Source: an uncultured Francisella sp. (GTDB taxonomy: Bacteria; Pseudomonadota; Gammaproteobacteria; Burkholderiales; Neisseriaceae). From it: a stretch of DNA of 64,000 nt. Under the pieces are notes generated by a model. That model was not told the DNA's origin. It searched no databases and saw nothing but the letters and a program-made list of their open reading frames with translations. Position numbers and translations under genes: made by a program. The stretch is from the NCBI GenBank assembly GCA_943913655.1, contig CALTZA010000004.1, positions 1-64,000 on the forward strand. The letters are read 5' to 3'. Positions 25,795-34,708 of this stretch are shown here, piece after piece (within the stretch, counting starts at the first letter, position 1; the number at the start of each line of letters is the position of its first letter).

Positions 25795-26556
25795 ATGAGA
25801 AAAGTGCGTGTTTCAGTGGGAATAGTCTTTAATACTCAAGGAAAAGTTTTAATCAGCACACGTGAACAGAATCGAAGTTATCAGGGGTACTGGGAGTTTC
25901 CAGGAGGCAAAGCAGAGGCAAAAGAAAACGGTTTAATGGCTTTAAGAAGAGAACTCAAGGAAGAGCTAAATATTGATGTGCATCAGGCTACCCCCTGGCT
26001 AAGTAGGCAAATTATTGATGACAATACTCTTTTAGATATATCTTTTTGGTGTATCTGTGGAAAGCAGTGGTCTGGTGATATCAAAGCTAGAGAAGAACAA
26101 TACTGGGAATTTGTTTGGCCAGCAAAGTTGTCAGATAAAAATTTTTTGCCAAGTAGTAGTGAAGTTGTGAAGGCTCTCATATACCCGCGGCAGCTTCTGT
26201 TGCACAATACTGTTTTCTATGATCAGGAGCAATCCTTTCGTCTGTTACCTTATCGCGAAAGCTTATCTCCCTCTGATAAAGTGTACTATTTGAGTAGAGA
26301 CTATCGGAACCTTAGTACTCAGCTGAATTACAGTTGCATCGTAGTTGTCGTGGAGAATACGCAGCAAATGAAAGAAGCTTTAGGTGCTAATGCTTTGATC
26401 TGGAATATTATTTCTCTCAATAGCTATCATATGTTGTGTCGGGTTTTAAAAGAGGGGCAGTTCATTCCAATATGGGCATTAAATGCCACTACTCAAGAAA
26501 TAGATCATTTAAATAAACTGGGTGTCCACGGTTTTGCTTATCGTGAAGGAGTTTAA
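25795..26556 (+). CDS. Nudix hydrolase (MutT) fused to ThiE-like domain
   Basis: Residues 1-130 form a MutT-like Nudix domain. GYWEFPGGKAEAKEN with RELKEELNI gives the Nudix box Gx5Ex7REUxEE, the final Gly being Asn. MutT removes 8-oxo-dGTP. Residues 165-253 resemble a shortened thiamine-phosphate synthase fold, ending LNKLGVHGFAYREGV. This Nudix-ThiE fusion is common in gammaproteobacteria; the second domain is not known to make thiamine phosphate. It is convergent with galE, with ten bases between the stops. No start ambiguity: ATG at 25795 precedes VRVSVGIVFN. Confidence 0.88.
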   Translation: MRKVRVSVGIVFNTQGKVLISTREQNRSYQGYWEFPGGKAEAKENGLMALRRELKEELNIDVHQATPWLSRQIIDDNTLLDISFWCICGKQWSGDIKAREEQYWEFVWPAKLSDKNFLPSSSEVVKALIYPRQLLLHNTVFYDQEQSFRLLPYRESLSPSDKVYYLSRDYRNLSTQLNYSCIVVVVENTQQMKEALGANALIWNIISLNSYHMLCRVLKEGQFIPIWALNATTQEIDHLNKLGVHGFAYREGV

Positions 26557-26566
26557 TTGATCTAGT

Positions 26567-27583
26567 TCAGAGTGATTCATAGCCATTTGGATTGTGTGAT
26601 TGCCAGCGCCAGGTGTCCTCCATCATTTGTGGTAGACTATATTGACATCGCCAGCCCAAATGGCGTAGTGCTTTACTAGGGTCAGCATAGCAAATGGCAA
26701 TGTCACCAGGTCGTCTGGGGACAATTTGATAAGAAATTTTTTGTCCACTTGCTTTGGCGAAAGCTTTGATCACTTCAAGAACTGAATAACCTTGGCCTGT
26801 TCCCAAATTATAAACATGCACACCTGGATCGTTTGCATGCTTATCAAAAGCCTTTAAATGACCATAGGCTAGGTCCATGACGTGGATGTAATCACGCACG
26901 CCTGTGCCGTCTGGGGTAGGGTAGTCATCACCAAATACCAGCACTTTTTCTTGTTTTCCTACGGCAACTTGGCTGACAAAAGGTAATAGATTGTTAGGAA
27001 TACCCCGGGGATCTTCACCTATTTTCCCACTTTTATGAGCAGCAATTGGGTTGAAATAGCGTAATAGAACCACCCGCCACTGTGGATCACTGTGATACAG
27101 ATCTTGCAGCATGTTTTCGATCATATATTTGGAACGACCATAAGGATTAGTAGTATTTCCAACAGGCATATCCTCAGTGATAGGCATTTTTAAGGGGGCG
27201 CCGTAAACAGTGGCGGAAGAAGAAAATATGATGGTTTTTACTTGTGCTTCTTGCATCGCTGTTAATAGTTTTAAACTACCTGATACATTATTATCATAGT
27301 AAAGCAGAGGTTTTGCTACACTTTCTCCTACTGCCTTAAGACCTGCAAAATGAATAACTGCTGTGATCTTGTACTGACTAAAAAGTTGATACAATAAGGT
27401 AGTATCACGAATATCACCTTCCACAAAAGGGATTTTCGCTCCCACAAGTTTTTTCAAGCGGTCCAACACTTTAGAAGAGGAATTACTCAAATTATCCACA
27501 ATAAGCACCTGATGACCAGCTTCACAGAGTGTCAATACTGTGTGTGAACCAATATAGCCTGCTCCTCCTGTAACTAGAATCAT
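26567..27583 (-). CDS. galE: UDP-glucose 4-epimerase
   Basis: GalE interconverts UDP-glucose and UDP-galactose with tightly bound NAD. The 338 residues match E. coli GalE (338) in length. The Rossmann start is MILVTGGAGYIGSHT; the active-site SSSATVYG is at 121-128 and catalytic Tyr148 and Lys152 are in YGRSKYM. The C-terminal part has VRDYIHVMDLA and RRPGDIA. Together with GalU it supplies UDP-galactose for surface glycans. Only five bases separate its ATG from the end of the argB pseudogene, on the same strand. Confidence 0.96.
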   Translation of the reverse strand: MILVTGGAGYIGSHTVLTLCEAGHQVLIVDNLSNSSSKVLDRLKKLVGAKIPFVEGDIRDTTLLYQLFSQYKITAVIHFAGLKAVGESVAKPLLYYDNNVSGSLKLLTAMQEAQVKTIIFSSSATVYGAPLKMPITEDMPVGNTTNPYGRSKYMIENMLQDLYHSDPQWRVVLLRYFNPIAAHKSGKIGEDPRGIPNNLLPFVSQVAVGKQEKVLVFGDDYPTPDGTGVRDYIHVMDLAYGHLKAFDKHANDPGVHVYNLGTGQGYSVLEVIKAFAKASGQKISYQIVPRRPGDIAICYADPSKALRHLGWRCQYSLPQMMEDTWRWQSHNPNGYESL

Positions 27584-27588
27584 TTTAT

Positions 27589-28444
27589 TTATCTTTCCGG
27601 TTCAATGACTGTATCTATAGTACCATGAGGGGAGGATAGCGTAGTAATTAGAACATGTACAATGTGTCCATCAATAATTAAGAGTAGTGCAGCCATGTTT
27701 CGTTATATTAAGTGCACCTTCTATTTTTGGATAACACCCCCCTCTTTTAAAGTACCTGCCTGGATCAGTGAGTTAATTTGTTTAGTGGCATTCCCGGTGT
27801 CATTCATCACTCTAGGAATATTGCAAAGAAGTAACAAACGTTGGCGGTTAAAGCAAGTGCTAATTCGCTGACCACAGTATCAGCATTAATATTCAAAGCT
27901 TCTCCCTGTTGATCAACACCGATTGGTGTAATCACCGAAATAATATCATTATCAATGATTGCGCTTAAGAAACTTTTTTATCAATAGAAGAAATAACTCC
28001 AACGTGACCCAGATCCAGATCGGGAGCGTTAGATTCATTTAACTGCAGTTTTTTAGCCTGAATTATATATGCATCCTGACCTGTTAAACCCGATGGCACG
28101 TCCACCATAAAAATTGATGAGAGATGCGATGTTTTTATTGATTAAGTCTGCTCTAATACCATTTGCACTACTGGCATCGTATTGCTATCAGTAATCCTTA
28201 AAACGTGAAAAAATGCTCTTTAATACTCGTTTTTGCCTAGTTTTTGTAACATTGATTTAATATGAACTCGCCCCCTTGCACTCAGGTTTAAGGCTGATTC
28301 GTCTAAGAAAGACCATATCTTACACAAAGCTATGTTGTAATACCTGATTTATCATGGCATTGCCACTATATTGATTACCAAGGAATCAGTAAATTTTTGT
28401 TGTTGTAATTCATCAATAACTGACTGTGTAAAAAACTTTGACAT
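27589..28444 (-). pseudogene. argB: acetylglutamate kinase remnant
   Basis: Reading the minus strand and hopping frames recovers a nearly complete ArgB of about 285 codons. The pieces are: start MSKFFTQSVIDELQ; then GNAMINQVLQHSF; LRITDSNTMPVVQMVLEQ; LGHVGVISSID; IIDNDIISVITPIGVDQQG; ALNINADTVVSELALALTA; INSLIQAGTLKEGGVIQK; and a last piece IIDGHIVHVLITTLSS. These align in order with ArgB family segments (RVTDxxTMxVVxMVL, GxVxxVN, IPVIxPIG, YNINADTVA, LIxxGTIxGGMIPK). At least four frameshifts and several stops interrupt it, so it cannot make ArgB. The product would have phosphorylated N-acetylglutamate in arginine synthesis. The ATG at 28444 lies just downstream of the uppP stop. Confidence 0.9.
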
Positions 28445-28448
28445 CTTT

Positions 28449-29273
28449 CTAATAAGCACCTTGCATGATAAATATGCACAGCAATATGCATCCAGCGATA
28501 ATACGATACCATCCCCAAGGTTTAAAACCATAACGACGCACTAAACCAATAAAAACACGAACCGATAAAATAGCCACAATAAAGGCAACAATAAAGCCAA
28601 ATAAAAATAGATGAAGATGTTCTGGAGAAGAGAGAATGAGTTGGTAGCCTTTTTGGCTGATTCCACCATTATCCCATTGCTTAATTAGAAGAGAGAATAA
28701 GGTTGCTGCACACATTGTGGGTACAGCTAGGAAAAAAGAAAACTCGGCAGCCAATGAACGGGAAAGGTTTTGTTGCATTCCACCAACAATGGAGGCAGCA
28801 GAGCGGCTAACCCCTGGAATTAGTGCCAAACATTGCCAACAACCAATTATAAAAGCTCGTTTAAAGTCAATTTGAGATTCTTCAGTGATATGTGTTGGCT
28901 GATTAAAATATTCATCCACAAATAATAGAGCTACACCACCAATTATTAGTAGGATGGCAACGATGACTGGCTTCTCTAGCCAGTTTTCGATGACATGATG
29001 CAACAAAGCACCAGAAAAAAGAGCTGGTAAAACGGCAATCAGCAATTTAGCGTAAAAATTTAGGGCAGAACGATTAAAAAATTGATGCCAATAGCATACC
29101 ACGACCGCAAGAATAGCGCCCATTTGTACAGCAATAATAAATACCTTGGCAAAAGCATCTTCTTTGATATGCAGTAACGCAAAAGTAAAGATCATATGCG
29201 CTGTCGAGGAAACTGGTAGATATTCAGTCAGTCCTTCGACGATACTGATAATTAAGGTGTTGACAATATCCAT
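28449..29273 (-). CDS. uppP: undecaprenyl-diphosphatase UppP/BacA
   Basis: UppP recycles undecaprenyl diphosphate to the monophosphate lipid carrier used for peptidoglycan and O-antigen. This 274-residue, multi-helix membrane protein matches BacA (273) and shows both family motifs: EGLTEYLPVSSTAH (about residues 13-26) and PGVSRSAASIVGG (about 153-165). A C-terminal RYGFKPWGWYRIIAG closes the protein. It lies downstream of dsbA, with the argB remnant following it by four bases. No doubt about the family. Confidence 0.95.
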   Translation of the reverse strand: MDIVNTLIISIVEGLTEYLPVSSTAHMIFTFALLHIKEDAFAKVFIIAVQMGAILAVVVCYWHQFFNRSALNFYAKLLIAVLPALFSGALLHHVIENWLEKPVIVAILLIIGGVALLFVDEYFNQPTHITEESQIDFKRAFIIGCWQCLALIPGVSRSAASIVGGMQQNLSRSLAAEFSFFLAVPTMCAATLFSLLIKQWDNGGISQKGYQLILSSPEHLHLFLFGFIVAFIVAILSVRVFIGLVRRYGFKPWGWYRIIAGCILLCIFIMQGAY

Positions 29274-29309
29274 GTATGATACGAGATATAGGCTTTACAA
29301 AACAGTCGG

Positions 29310-29993
29310 TTATAAGCTATCTGCACACAGTTGAGCACCACTATTTTCTACTAAAGGAATGGGCTTTTTCTCTCTTTTAGCCAAATCAATAAGGCTATTT
29401 AGTGATTTTTGTAAATCATTTTCGTCATGTAGGGAATCAAGAATAAGTTGATAGCGACCATCGACGATAAATGTTGGAGTTGCATCAATACCAAAGACGC
29501 TACTTAGCTGTGCTTCTTTTTCCGCTTGTTTTTTTATGGTTGGTTTATTGAAGATCGCAGCTACTTTCTTGCCATCAAAAGTAGTTTGTTTGTTCAACCA
29601 ATTCAACAGAGTTTTTTCATCATTTAGCTGAAGATGCTGTCGAATGATTGCATCGAAAATAAGAGGATCAGCTTGATTTCCCAAATGGCTTTCTTGTACA
29701 GCAATATTCAGTCGTACTAGATTCATGAAGATTGGTCCCCAGTATACATGTATTTTTCTCAGTACTACTTTATTTGGATCAAGTTTTTTTGCAAAATCTT
29801 CGACCAAGGGTTCAAAATGTTGACAATGAAAGCAGTTATAGGCAAATATCTCCACTACTTCAATTTTATTAGGATGTACGGAAGGAAATAGTTTACTTAG
29901 TTTTTTATAATCGCTTCCTTCATGCAAAGGACGTGCTGTTGCTAAGCCAATTACCATAGATAACAGTAAGATAAATAAATGGTGTCGCTTCAT
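29310..29993 (-). CDS. dsbA: thiol:disulfide interchange protein DsbA
   Basis: A periplasmic thioredoxin-fold oxidase of 227 residues. The signal peptide runs to about residue 20 (LATA|R). The redox pair is Cys54-Phe-His-Cys57 (the usual DsbA is CPHC, so Pro is replaced by Phe), and the cis-Pro loop is GIDATPTF. The helical insertion between is present. DsbA puts disulfides into exported proteins; here likely clients include the acid phosphatase and the two-Cys pilin, although these are guesses. It is preceded by the SPOR-domain gene on the same strand, 144 bases away. Confidence 0.9.
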   Translation of the reverse strand: MKRHHLFILLLSMVIGLATARPLHEGSDYKKLSKLFPSVHPNKIEVVEIFAYNCFHCQHFEPLVEDFAKKLDPNKVVLRKIHVYWGPIFMNLVRLNIAVQESHLGNQADPLIFDAIIRQHLQLNDEKTLLNWLNKQTTFDGKKVAAIFNKPTIKKQAEKEAQLSSVFGIDATPTFIVDGRYQLILDSLHDENDLQKSLNSLIDLAKREKKPIPLVENSGAQLCADSL

Positions 29994-30137
29994 AGTCTGT
30001 CAAATCCTCAAATGGTTAAAATGATGGGCTGATTGATAGAAAAATATGTGCTCACTTGGCGCTTATTAATAGCTACTTAGTAATTATATCTATAATTTAA
30101 TCCTACAAACAGAATAAAACTTATCTTATTCTCCTAA

Positions 30138-31268
30138 TTAGCGATGGCTTTCAGGGATCAATATGCTATTGATGTGCTGCGATTGTAAAGTTGATTTAAT
30201 TTGTTCTGCTTGTATTTTAGAAAATTTCTTTGCCGACACTACTCGGAAAAAATCTTTATCATTCACTTTAACTTTATTTACTCTGACGGGGACGTTTAAT
30301 ATCAGTAGATGTGCTTTTTGACGCTCTGCTTCTGCTTCAGATTGATAAGAACCCATTTGTATTAAATAGTTTGCTTCAGCTCTTTTTTCTGTTGCTAGAT
30401 AATCAGCTTTTATTTTTGCTGTGTTTGACCCCTTTTTTTGAATGTCCTGAATTAATTGACCCAAGTCATCATGTTCTTCTTTCTTTTCTTTTTTTAGGCT
30501 ATTATCTTTTAGTTTATTAATATTTGCTTTTGCCGCATCTGCTTTTTTATCGATCGCAGGCTCTGTGCCATTTCCTGGGTTAGTTGGTTTTGGCAAATTA
30601 ACAACTTCCTTTTTTTCTTTAGTTCCTTGATTGATGGTTTTTTTAGTTGCTTGATTGATGGTTTTTTCTGCTTTTTTATCGATCGCAGGTTTTGTGCCAT
30701 TTTCTGGGTTAGTGGGTTTTGGCAAATCAACAACATCCTTTTTTTCTTTAGTTCCTTGATTGATGGTTTTTTTAGCCCCTTGATCGATGGTTTTTGATGA
30801 TCGTAAATGATTAGTATGTTCTTTATTTTGATCTTTATTAGGTAGCGTGTTTACCGAAACAGAGGATGAGTTGGCTTCTGCCTTGTTAGATGAGTCGGCT
30901 TCTGCCTTGTTAATTGTTTCTTTAGCAGTATCGAAAAAGGCATCATCATCGTCATTATGATATGAAAGGGAAGTTGTTTCATCAGAGGTTGTTTCATTAG
31001 AAGCTGTTTCATCAAAAGTCGTTTCATTAGAAGCTGTTTCATCAGAAGTTGTTTCATTTGGCATTGGCTGCTCATTTTGAGGAGTTAAGTAATAATCTTT
31101 GGTGAGAGACTCTTGAGGGTGTTTCTCTGTAATAGGTGTCTCTTGTTCTTTAAAGGGAGAACGCGTGAAAAACTGTTTATTAATAAACCACAATGCGCCG
31201 CCGATAATAAACACGGCTATCAACATGCCGATAATGACATAAAAGATTTTTTTAATAAAATCGGACAT
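30138..31268 (-). CDS. SPOR-domain membrane protein, FtsN-like
   Basis: A 376-residue bitopic protein with a short cytoplasmic tail, one membrane helix (about residues 9-27), a long repetitive low-complexity periplasmic linker (about 30-300) and a C-terminal SPOR domain (about 303-376, starting ANYLIQMGSYQSEAEAERQK). SPOR domains bind denuded glycan at septa, and this layout fits FtsN or related division proteins. The linker holds three different in-frame tandem repeats: six units of about five residues rich in Thr and Asn, two eight-residue units and two 43-residue Lys-rich units. FtsN is likely, but other SPOR proteins (DamX, DedD) cannot be excluded; the short N-terminal essential helix of FtsN is not recognisable. 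Confidence 0.75.
   Translation of the reverse strand: MSDFIKKIFYVIIGMLIAVFIIGGALWFINKQFFTRSPFKEQETPITEKHPQESLTKDYYLTPQNEQPMPNETTSDETASNETTFDETASNETTSDETTSLSYHNDDDDAFFDTAKETINKAEADSSNKAEANSSSVSVNTLPNKDQNKEHTNHLRSSKTIDQGAKKTINQGTKEKKDVVDLPKPTNPENGTKPAIDKKAEKTINQATKKTINQGTKEKKEVVNLPKPTNPGNGTEPAIDKKADAAKANINKLKDNSLKKEKKEEHDDLGQLIQDIQKKGSNTAKIKADYLATEKRAEANYLIQMGSYQSEAEAERQKAHLLILNVPVRVNKVKVNDKDFFRVVSAKKFSKIQAEQIKSTLQSQHINSILIPESHR
30541..30798 (-). repeat. two tandem 129-bp units inside the SPOR gene
   Basis: Copies at 30541-30669 and 30670-30798 are about 90 percent identical and each encodes 43 residues with KPTNP, AIDKKA and TINQGTKEKK. The period is a multiple of three, so gain or loss of a unit would keep the frame. 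Confidence 0.85.
30865..30912 (-). repeat. two tandem 24-bp units inside the SPOR gene
   Basis: Copies at 30865-30888 and 30889-30912 differ by one base and encode the eight-residue unit NKAEADSS / NKAEANSS in the linker. Confidence 0.85.
30971..31060 (-). repeat. six tandem 15-bp units inside the SPOR gene
   Basis: Six consecutive 15-base units with small differences (aagttgtttcatcag type on the plus strand) encode alternating ETTSD and ETASN pentapeptides in the linker. They match the SPOR protein's frame. Confidence 0.85.
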
Positions 31269-31331
31269 AAATCATAACCTTCCTTGGGTAAAATAGTTTT
31301 GCTAAGCAACAGAGCGTCATTTAAAAAACAC

Positions 31332-32843
31332 CTAATTTCTTCTTAAACCAATTGATTGAATAACATGTTCTTGTTCTACAGTAGGTGATTCTTGTAAATC
31401 AGCTAATGTTCTAGCTACTTTTAATAGTTTATGAAAGCTCCTTGTTGATAGACCTAGTTTTTCCAAATTGCTTATCAAAAATGATTTTGCATTGTTTTGA
31501 ATGCGAACCTCTCGATCTAACAAACCGGCAGAAAGCTCACTGTTTAATTTACCCTGACGATTGTACTGGATTTCACGGCATTTAGTTACCCTTTTTTTAA
31601 TAGTAACACTATCTTCAAGCGCTTCTGCCTGTAATAAAATATCCTTTGCTGGGATGGCAGGTACCTGCATAATCAGGTCAATACGATCTAAAAAAGGTCC
31701 GGAAATTTTATTTTGATAGCGCTGAATCTGTTCTGGGGTACATTTGCAGGAGCGGGTAGGATGACCGAAAAAACCGCAGGGACAAGGATTCATGGTACCG
31801 ATAAGCTGAAATTTTGCAGGATAAATTGCTTGTTTGGTGGCGCGTGAAATATGGACACGATATGTGTCAAGTGGTTCACGCAATGCTTCTAGTACACGCC
31901 TTTCAAATTCTGGTAACTCATCCAGAAATAAAATACCATGATGTGCAAGAGTCACTTCTCCGGGGCGGGGATCAGCACCGCCTCCAATAATTGCTGCTGC
32001 AGAAGCAGTATGATGTGGACTGCGAAAAGGGCGTTCGTAAATTAAGGTATTATTACCAGGTAGAATAGAGCAAATCATCGCATTTTCTATTACTTCCTGA
32101 TCATTAAGTGCTGGCATAATTGAAGGCAAACGATTGGCAAGCATGGATTTGCCAGTTCCCGGGGGACCGATAAAAAGTAAATTATGCCCTCCAGCGGCAG
32201 CAACTTCTAAGGCCTTTTTTGCTGAGATTTGTCCTTTTACTTCATTGAGATCAACCTGGTGTTTTTCTTTCTCTATCATGCGAGATAAAACCTCAGGTGG
32301 TATTTCTTTGAGAGGAGGAATAAGCGTTTGAATACCGTTTAAAAATAAAACAACTTCAGCCAAATGGTTGGCAAATAAGCTGGATGCTTTGGGAAATAAA
32401 TAACTATGCTGCTGGTTACCTATTGGCGCAATAAAGGTGCGCCTGACTTCATTAGCGGCTTGCATTAATAGAATATCTCCCCGAATAGGGCGCAATTCTC
32501 CTGAAAGTGCTAACTCTCCTGCAAACTCATAACTTTCCAATGAGGAAGTAATTTGACCACTTGCTGATAAAATGCTGATGGCAATTGGTAGATCAAAGCG
32601 ACCTGATTCTTTTGGCAGATCCGCAGGTGCTAGATTAACTACAATTTTTTTAGCTGGAAAACTAAAGCCACTTTGTAAAATAGCAGCACGCACACGGTCA
32701 CGGCTTTCTCTTACTTCAGTCTCTGGTAAACCGACAATGTGAAACTGTGGTAAACCGTTGGAAAGATGTGCTTCTATTTCCACTAAAGGCGCATGTAAAC
32801 CCAGCAATGCTCGACTATGCACGACGGCCAGATTTTTACCCAT
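31332..32843 (-). CDS. comM: ComM/YifB family AAA+ protein
   Basis: ComM is a hexameric AAA+ helicase that helps integrate DNA during natural transformation by branch migration. The 503-residue protein shows the Lon-like N-terminal domain (GLPQFHIVGLPETEVRESRD near 29-48), Walker A FIGPPGTGKSMLANRLPS (about 214-231), Walker B HHGILFLDELPEF, FRSPHHTASAAAI and a cysteine cluster NPCPCGFFG...CKC. The C-terminal domain STRSFHKLLKVARTLADL is standard. A complete comM does not prove competence, since the gene is widespread. It is followed upstream by ubiK, an adjacency common in gammaproteobacteria. Confidence 0.93.
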   Translation of the reverse strand: MGKNLAVVHSRALLGLHAPLVEIEAHLSNGLPQFHIVGLPETEVRESRDRVRAAILQSGFSFPAKKIVVNLAPADLPKESGRFDLPIAISILSASGQITSSLESYEFAGELALSGELRPIRGDILLMQAANEVRRTFIAPIGNQQHSYLFPKASSLFANHLAEVVLFLNGIQTLIPPLKEIPPEVLSRMIEKEKHQVDLNEVKGQISAKKALEVAAAGGHNLLFIGPPGTGKSMLANRLPSIMPALNDQEVIENAMICSILPGNNTLIYERPFRSPHHTASAAAIIGGGADPRPGEVTLAHHGILFLDELPEFERRVLEALREPLDTYRVHISRATKQAIYPAKFQLIGTMNPCPCGFFGHPTRSCKCTPEQIQRYQNKISGPFLDRIDLIMQVPAIPAKDILLQAEALEDSVTIKKRVTKCREIQYNRQGKLNSELSAGLLDREVRIQNNAKSFLISNLEKLGLSTRSFHKLLKVARTLADLQESPTVEQEHVIQSIGLRRN

Positions 32844-32869
32844 AACTTTTTACTGCGATTCCTTTGAGG

Positions 32870-33268
32870 CTAGTCGGAATTAAGTTTCGTATGAGGAGAC
32901 ACTGTGCTTTTTACTTTTATATGTTGAGCAGAAGAAATCTTTTTTGTAGGGGTAGTAACTTTATCTTGCGATTTTTTTTCATTGGGAGCTGCAGAAAGAT
33001 TTTTATTTCCTTTCTCAGAACTAGAAGCGCTATAAGCGTGATTTAACACGGCTAGTTGAGATTCTAATTCAGTAACTTGAGCAGCAAGTTTTTGTAAACG
33101 TCGTTGCTGAAAATCATATTCTTGACGAGTAATGATATCCATGCTGGCAAATGCAGCATTAATCAAGCCTTTGATATTTTTTTCTAAATCCTTAATAGGA
33201 TGGCTACCTTGAAAAAACTGTTCACTCACTGTAGAGAGCTCCTCGAAAAGCGCTTTAATAAGAGACAT
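32870..33268 (-). CDS. ubiK: ubiquinone synthesis accessory factor UbiK
   Basis: UbiK (formerly YqiC) helps the aerobic ubiquinone-synthesis complex together with UbiJ. The 132-residue protein has the BMFP fold: an N-terminal amphipathic helix and a coiled coil with NIKGLINAAFASMDIITRQE then VTELESQLAVLN (about residues 30-85), followed by an extended Ser/Lys-rich tail that is longer than in most UbiK (E. coli 96 residues). Its product would support quinone supply to the bd oxidase. It is 26 bases upstream of comM on the same strand. Confidence 0.85.
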   Translation of the reverse strand: MSLIKALFEELSTVSEQFFQGSHPIKDLEKNIKGLINAAFASMDIITRQEYDFQQRRLQKLAAQVTELESQLAVLNHAYSASSSEKGNKNLSAAPNEKKSQDKVTTPTKKISSAQHIKVKSTVSPHTKLNSD

Positions 33269-33424
33269 GATGGCAACTTTACTGTGTAAATATTTCTATT
33301 ATAGAGGGAGCATAAATAAAATAAAAGTCTCAATATGTTTTACTGAAACAAATTATAGTCCTAGTTCTCCTCAAATTATTTTTATTGATTTTGCGTAGAT
33401 AAAAGCATAAACTCCCTCATTACC

Positions 33425-34198
33425 TTACTTGCTAGGAAGAGATGCGCTCTGTTTGGTACGTAGGTGTTGAAATTCATTTTTCGCTGCTTGCAGTTGTTGC
33501 AAAAAATGCTGATTAGCGTGAAGGCGAGCAATCACGGCGCTGGCCAATAGCCTGCCGCCTTCGACATCGGTTTGCCAGTGATAACCACATACTACTCGGC
33601 TTTGGCCGATTTCATATCCGCGCTTAAAGATTTCATTTTGTCGTTCTGGATTAATTTCAGACAGAATCAAAGCAGCAGCCCAGCCATAAGCAGAATGTCC
33701 AGAAGGATATCCTCCGTTTTTACGTAATCCTTTTTCATCATGCAGATAGCAAGTATGATCATGATAATAAACAAATGGACGTACAGTCATATAATGTTTT
33801 TTAGTACGTTCAATTGCTTTATCTGAATCTATCGCTACTTGGTGAAGTAAGTTTACGATTATTGGTGTTTGTTTTCTACTTAATTCCATACCAAAGGCTT
33901 TTGAGAAGACTTGTTCAATACCGAAATCAGGTTCATAAATTTTGGCATCAAGTACAGCTTGCTTGCCACGAGGTGTGTCATGAAGCACACGGTTTTTTTC
34001 GTACTGAGTTTTGTTGTAGATAAATAAAAGGCTGTCTTCAACAGGAGGAGAGGGCAATAAATTAATGCCATCTGTGACTTCACTTTCTTGTAAAAATCCT
34101 TGTACTGATTTTGAAGATGCATCGCTAGCATAGGCATTAAAACTACTTAATGCCAATAAGATTGGTGCGATGCATAATAATTTTTGGTTGAACATCAA
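33425..34198 (-). CDS. secreted class A acid phosphatase (PAP2 family)
   Basis: A 257-residue non-specific acid phosphatase. The signal peptide ends near residue 24 (FNAYA|SD). The three PAP2 motifs are in place: KHYMTVRPF (KxxxxxxRP, about 135-143), GGYPSGHSAYGWAAA (PSGH, about 160-174) and SRVVCGYHWQTDVEGG (SRxxxxxHxxxD, about 200-215). The GSYPSGHT-type signature assigns class A (PhoN, PhoC). It would act in the periplasm to release phosphate from organic esters. It is monocistronic. Cysteines in the mature protein could form a DsbA-dependent disulfide. Confidence 0.92.
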   Translation of the reverse strand: MMFNQKLLCIAPILLALSSFNAYASDASSKSVQGFLQESEVTDGINLLPSPPVEDSLLFIYNKTQYEKNRVLHDTPRGKQAVLDAKIYEPDFGIEQVFSKAFGMELSRKQTPIIVNLLHQVAIDSDKAIERTKKHYMTVRPFVYYHDHTCYLHDEKGLRKNGGYPSGHSAYGWAAALILSEINPERQNEIFKRGYEIGQSRVVCGYHWQTDVEGGRLLASAVIARLHANQHFLQQLQAAKNEFQHLRTKQSASLPSK

Positions 34199-34253
34199 TG
34201 ATCTCCTGAGTTAAACATGGTAGAAATTTGTTAATTGCTAATGTAGCTAAACA

Positions 34254-34706
34254 TTAAGTTCTATATTGATTCTCATATGCTTGAATAGCTGCATATGCTA
34301 TTTCATGAGGGAAGCCTCGAGCAAGCAAAAAACGCAAATATTTCTGTCTTTTAGCAAGATCTATTTGACTAAGAAATGGGTATTTTTTATTAAGTAAACT
34401 AAGGGCAATATCAATACTTGTCTCATGATCAGGCATTAGCTCTTGAACCAGTGTTTCATCTAAACCTCTTTGTTTAAGTAAATACCGAATCTTAATGGGT
34501 CCCTCTCGTTCTTTTTTACTATGAACCAAACTTTCTGCTGTACGCTGATCTGACTGCCAGGCTTTTGCTTTAAATTCATCAAGTACTTCATCAATCAGTG
34601 CATCATCTTCACCCCGTTCCTGTAATTTATTTCGTAGTTCCCGTTCACTATAATCTCGTTTGGCCAATAGGCGTAGTAAATACTGCTTTACTTGCTTGGA
34701 TGGCAT
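34254..34706 (-). CDS. recX: recombination regulator RecX
   Basis: RecX binds RecA and limits its filament. The 150-residue protein is made of three-helix repeats typical of RecX, with LLAKRDYSERELRNKLQERG (about 12-31) and IDEVLDEFKAKAWQSDQRTA following, and a C-terminal repeat with KRQKYLRFLLARGF. ATG 34706 is chosen; an upstream TTG at 34712 would overlap the gph stop by four bases. In most genomes recX follows recA, but here it follows gph and no recA is in the window. Confidence 0.9.
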   Translation of the reverse strand: MPSKQVKQYLLRLLAKRDYSERELRNKLQERGEDDALIDEVLDEFKAKAWQSDQRTAESLVHSKKEREGPIKIRYLLKQRGLDETLVQELMPDHETSIDIALSLLNKKYPFLSQIDLAKRQKYLRFLLARGFPHEIAYAAIQAYENQYRT

Positions 34707-34708
34707 AA

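Noticed and set aside
27662..27871. 69-codon plus-strand frame
   Set aside because: It is antisense to the argB pseudogene, whose minus-strand segments are recognisable; the plus frame resembles no family.
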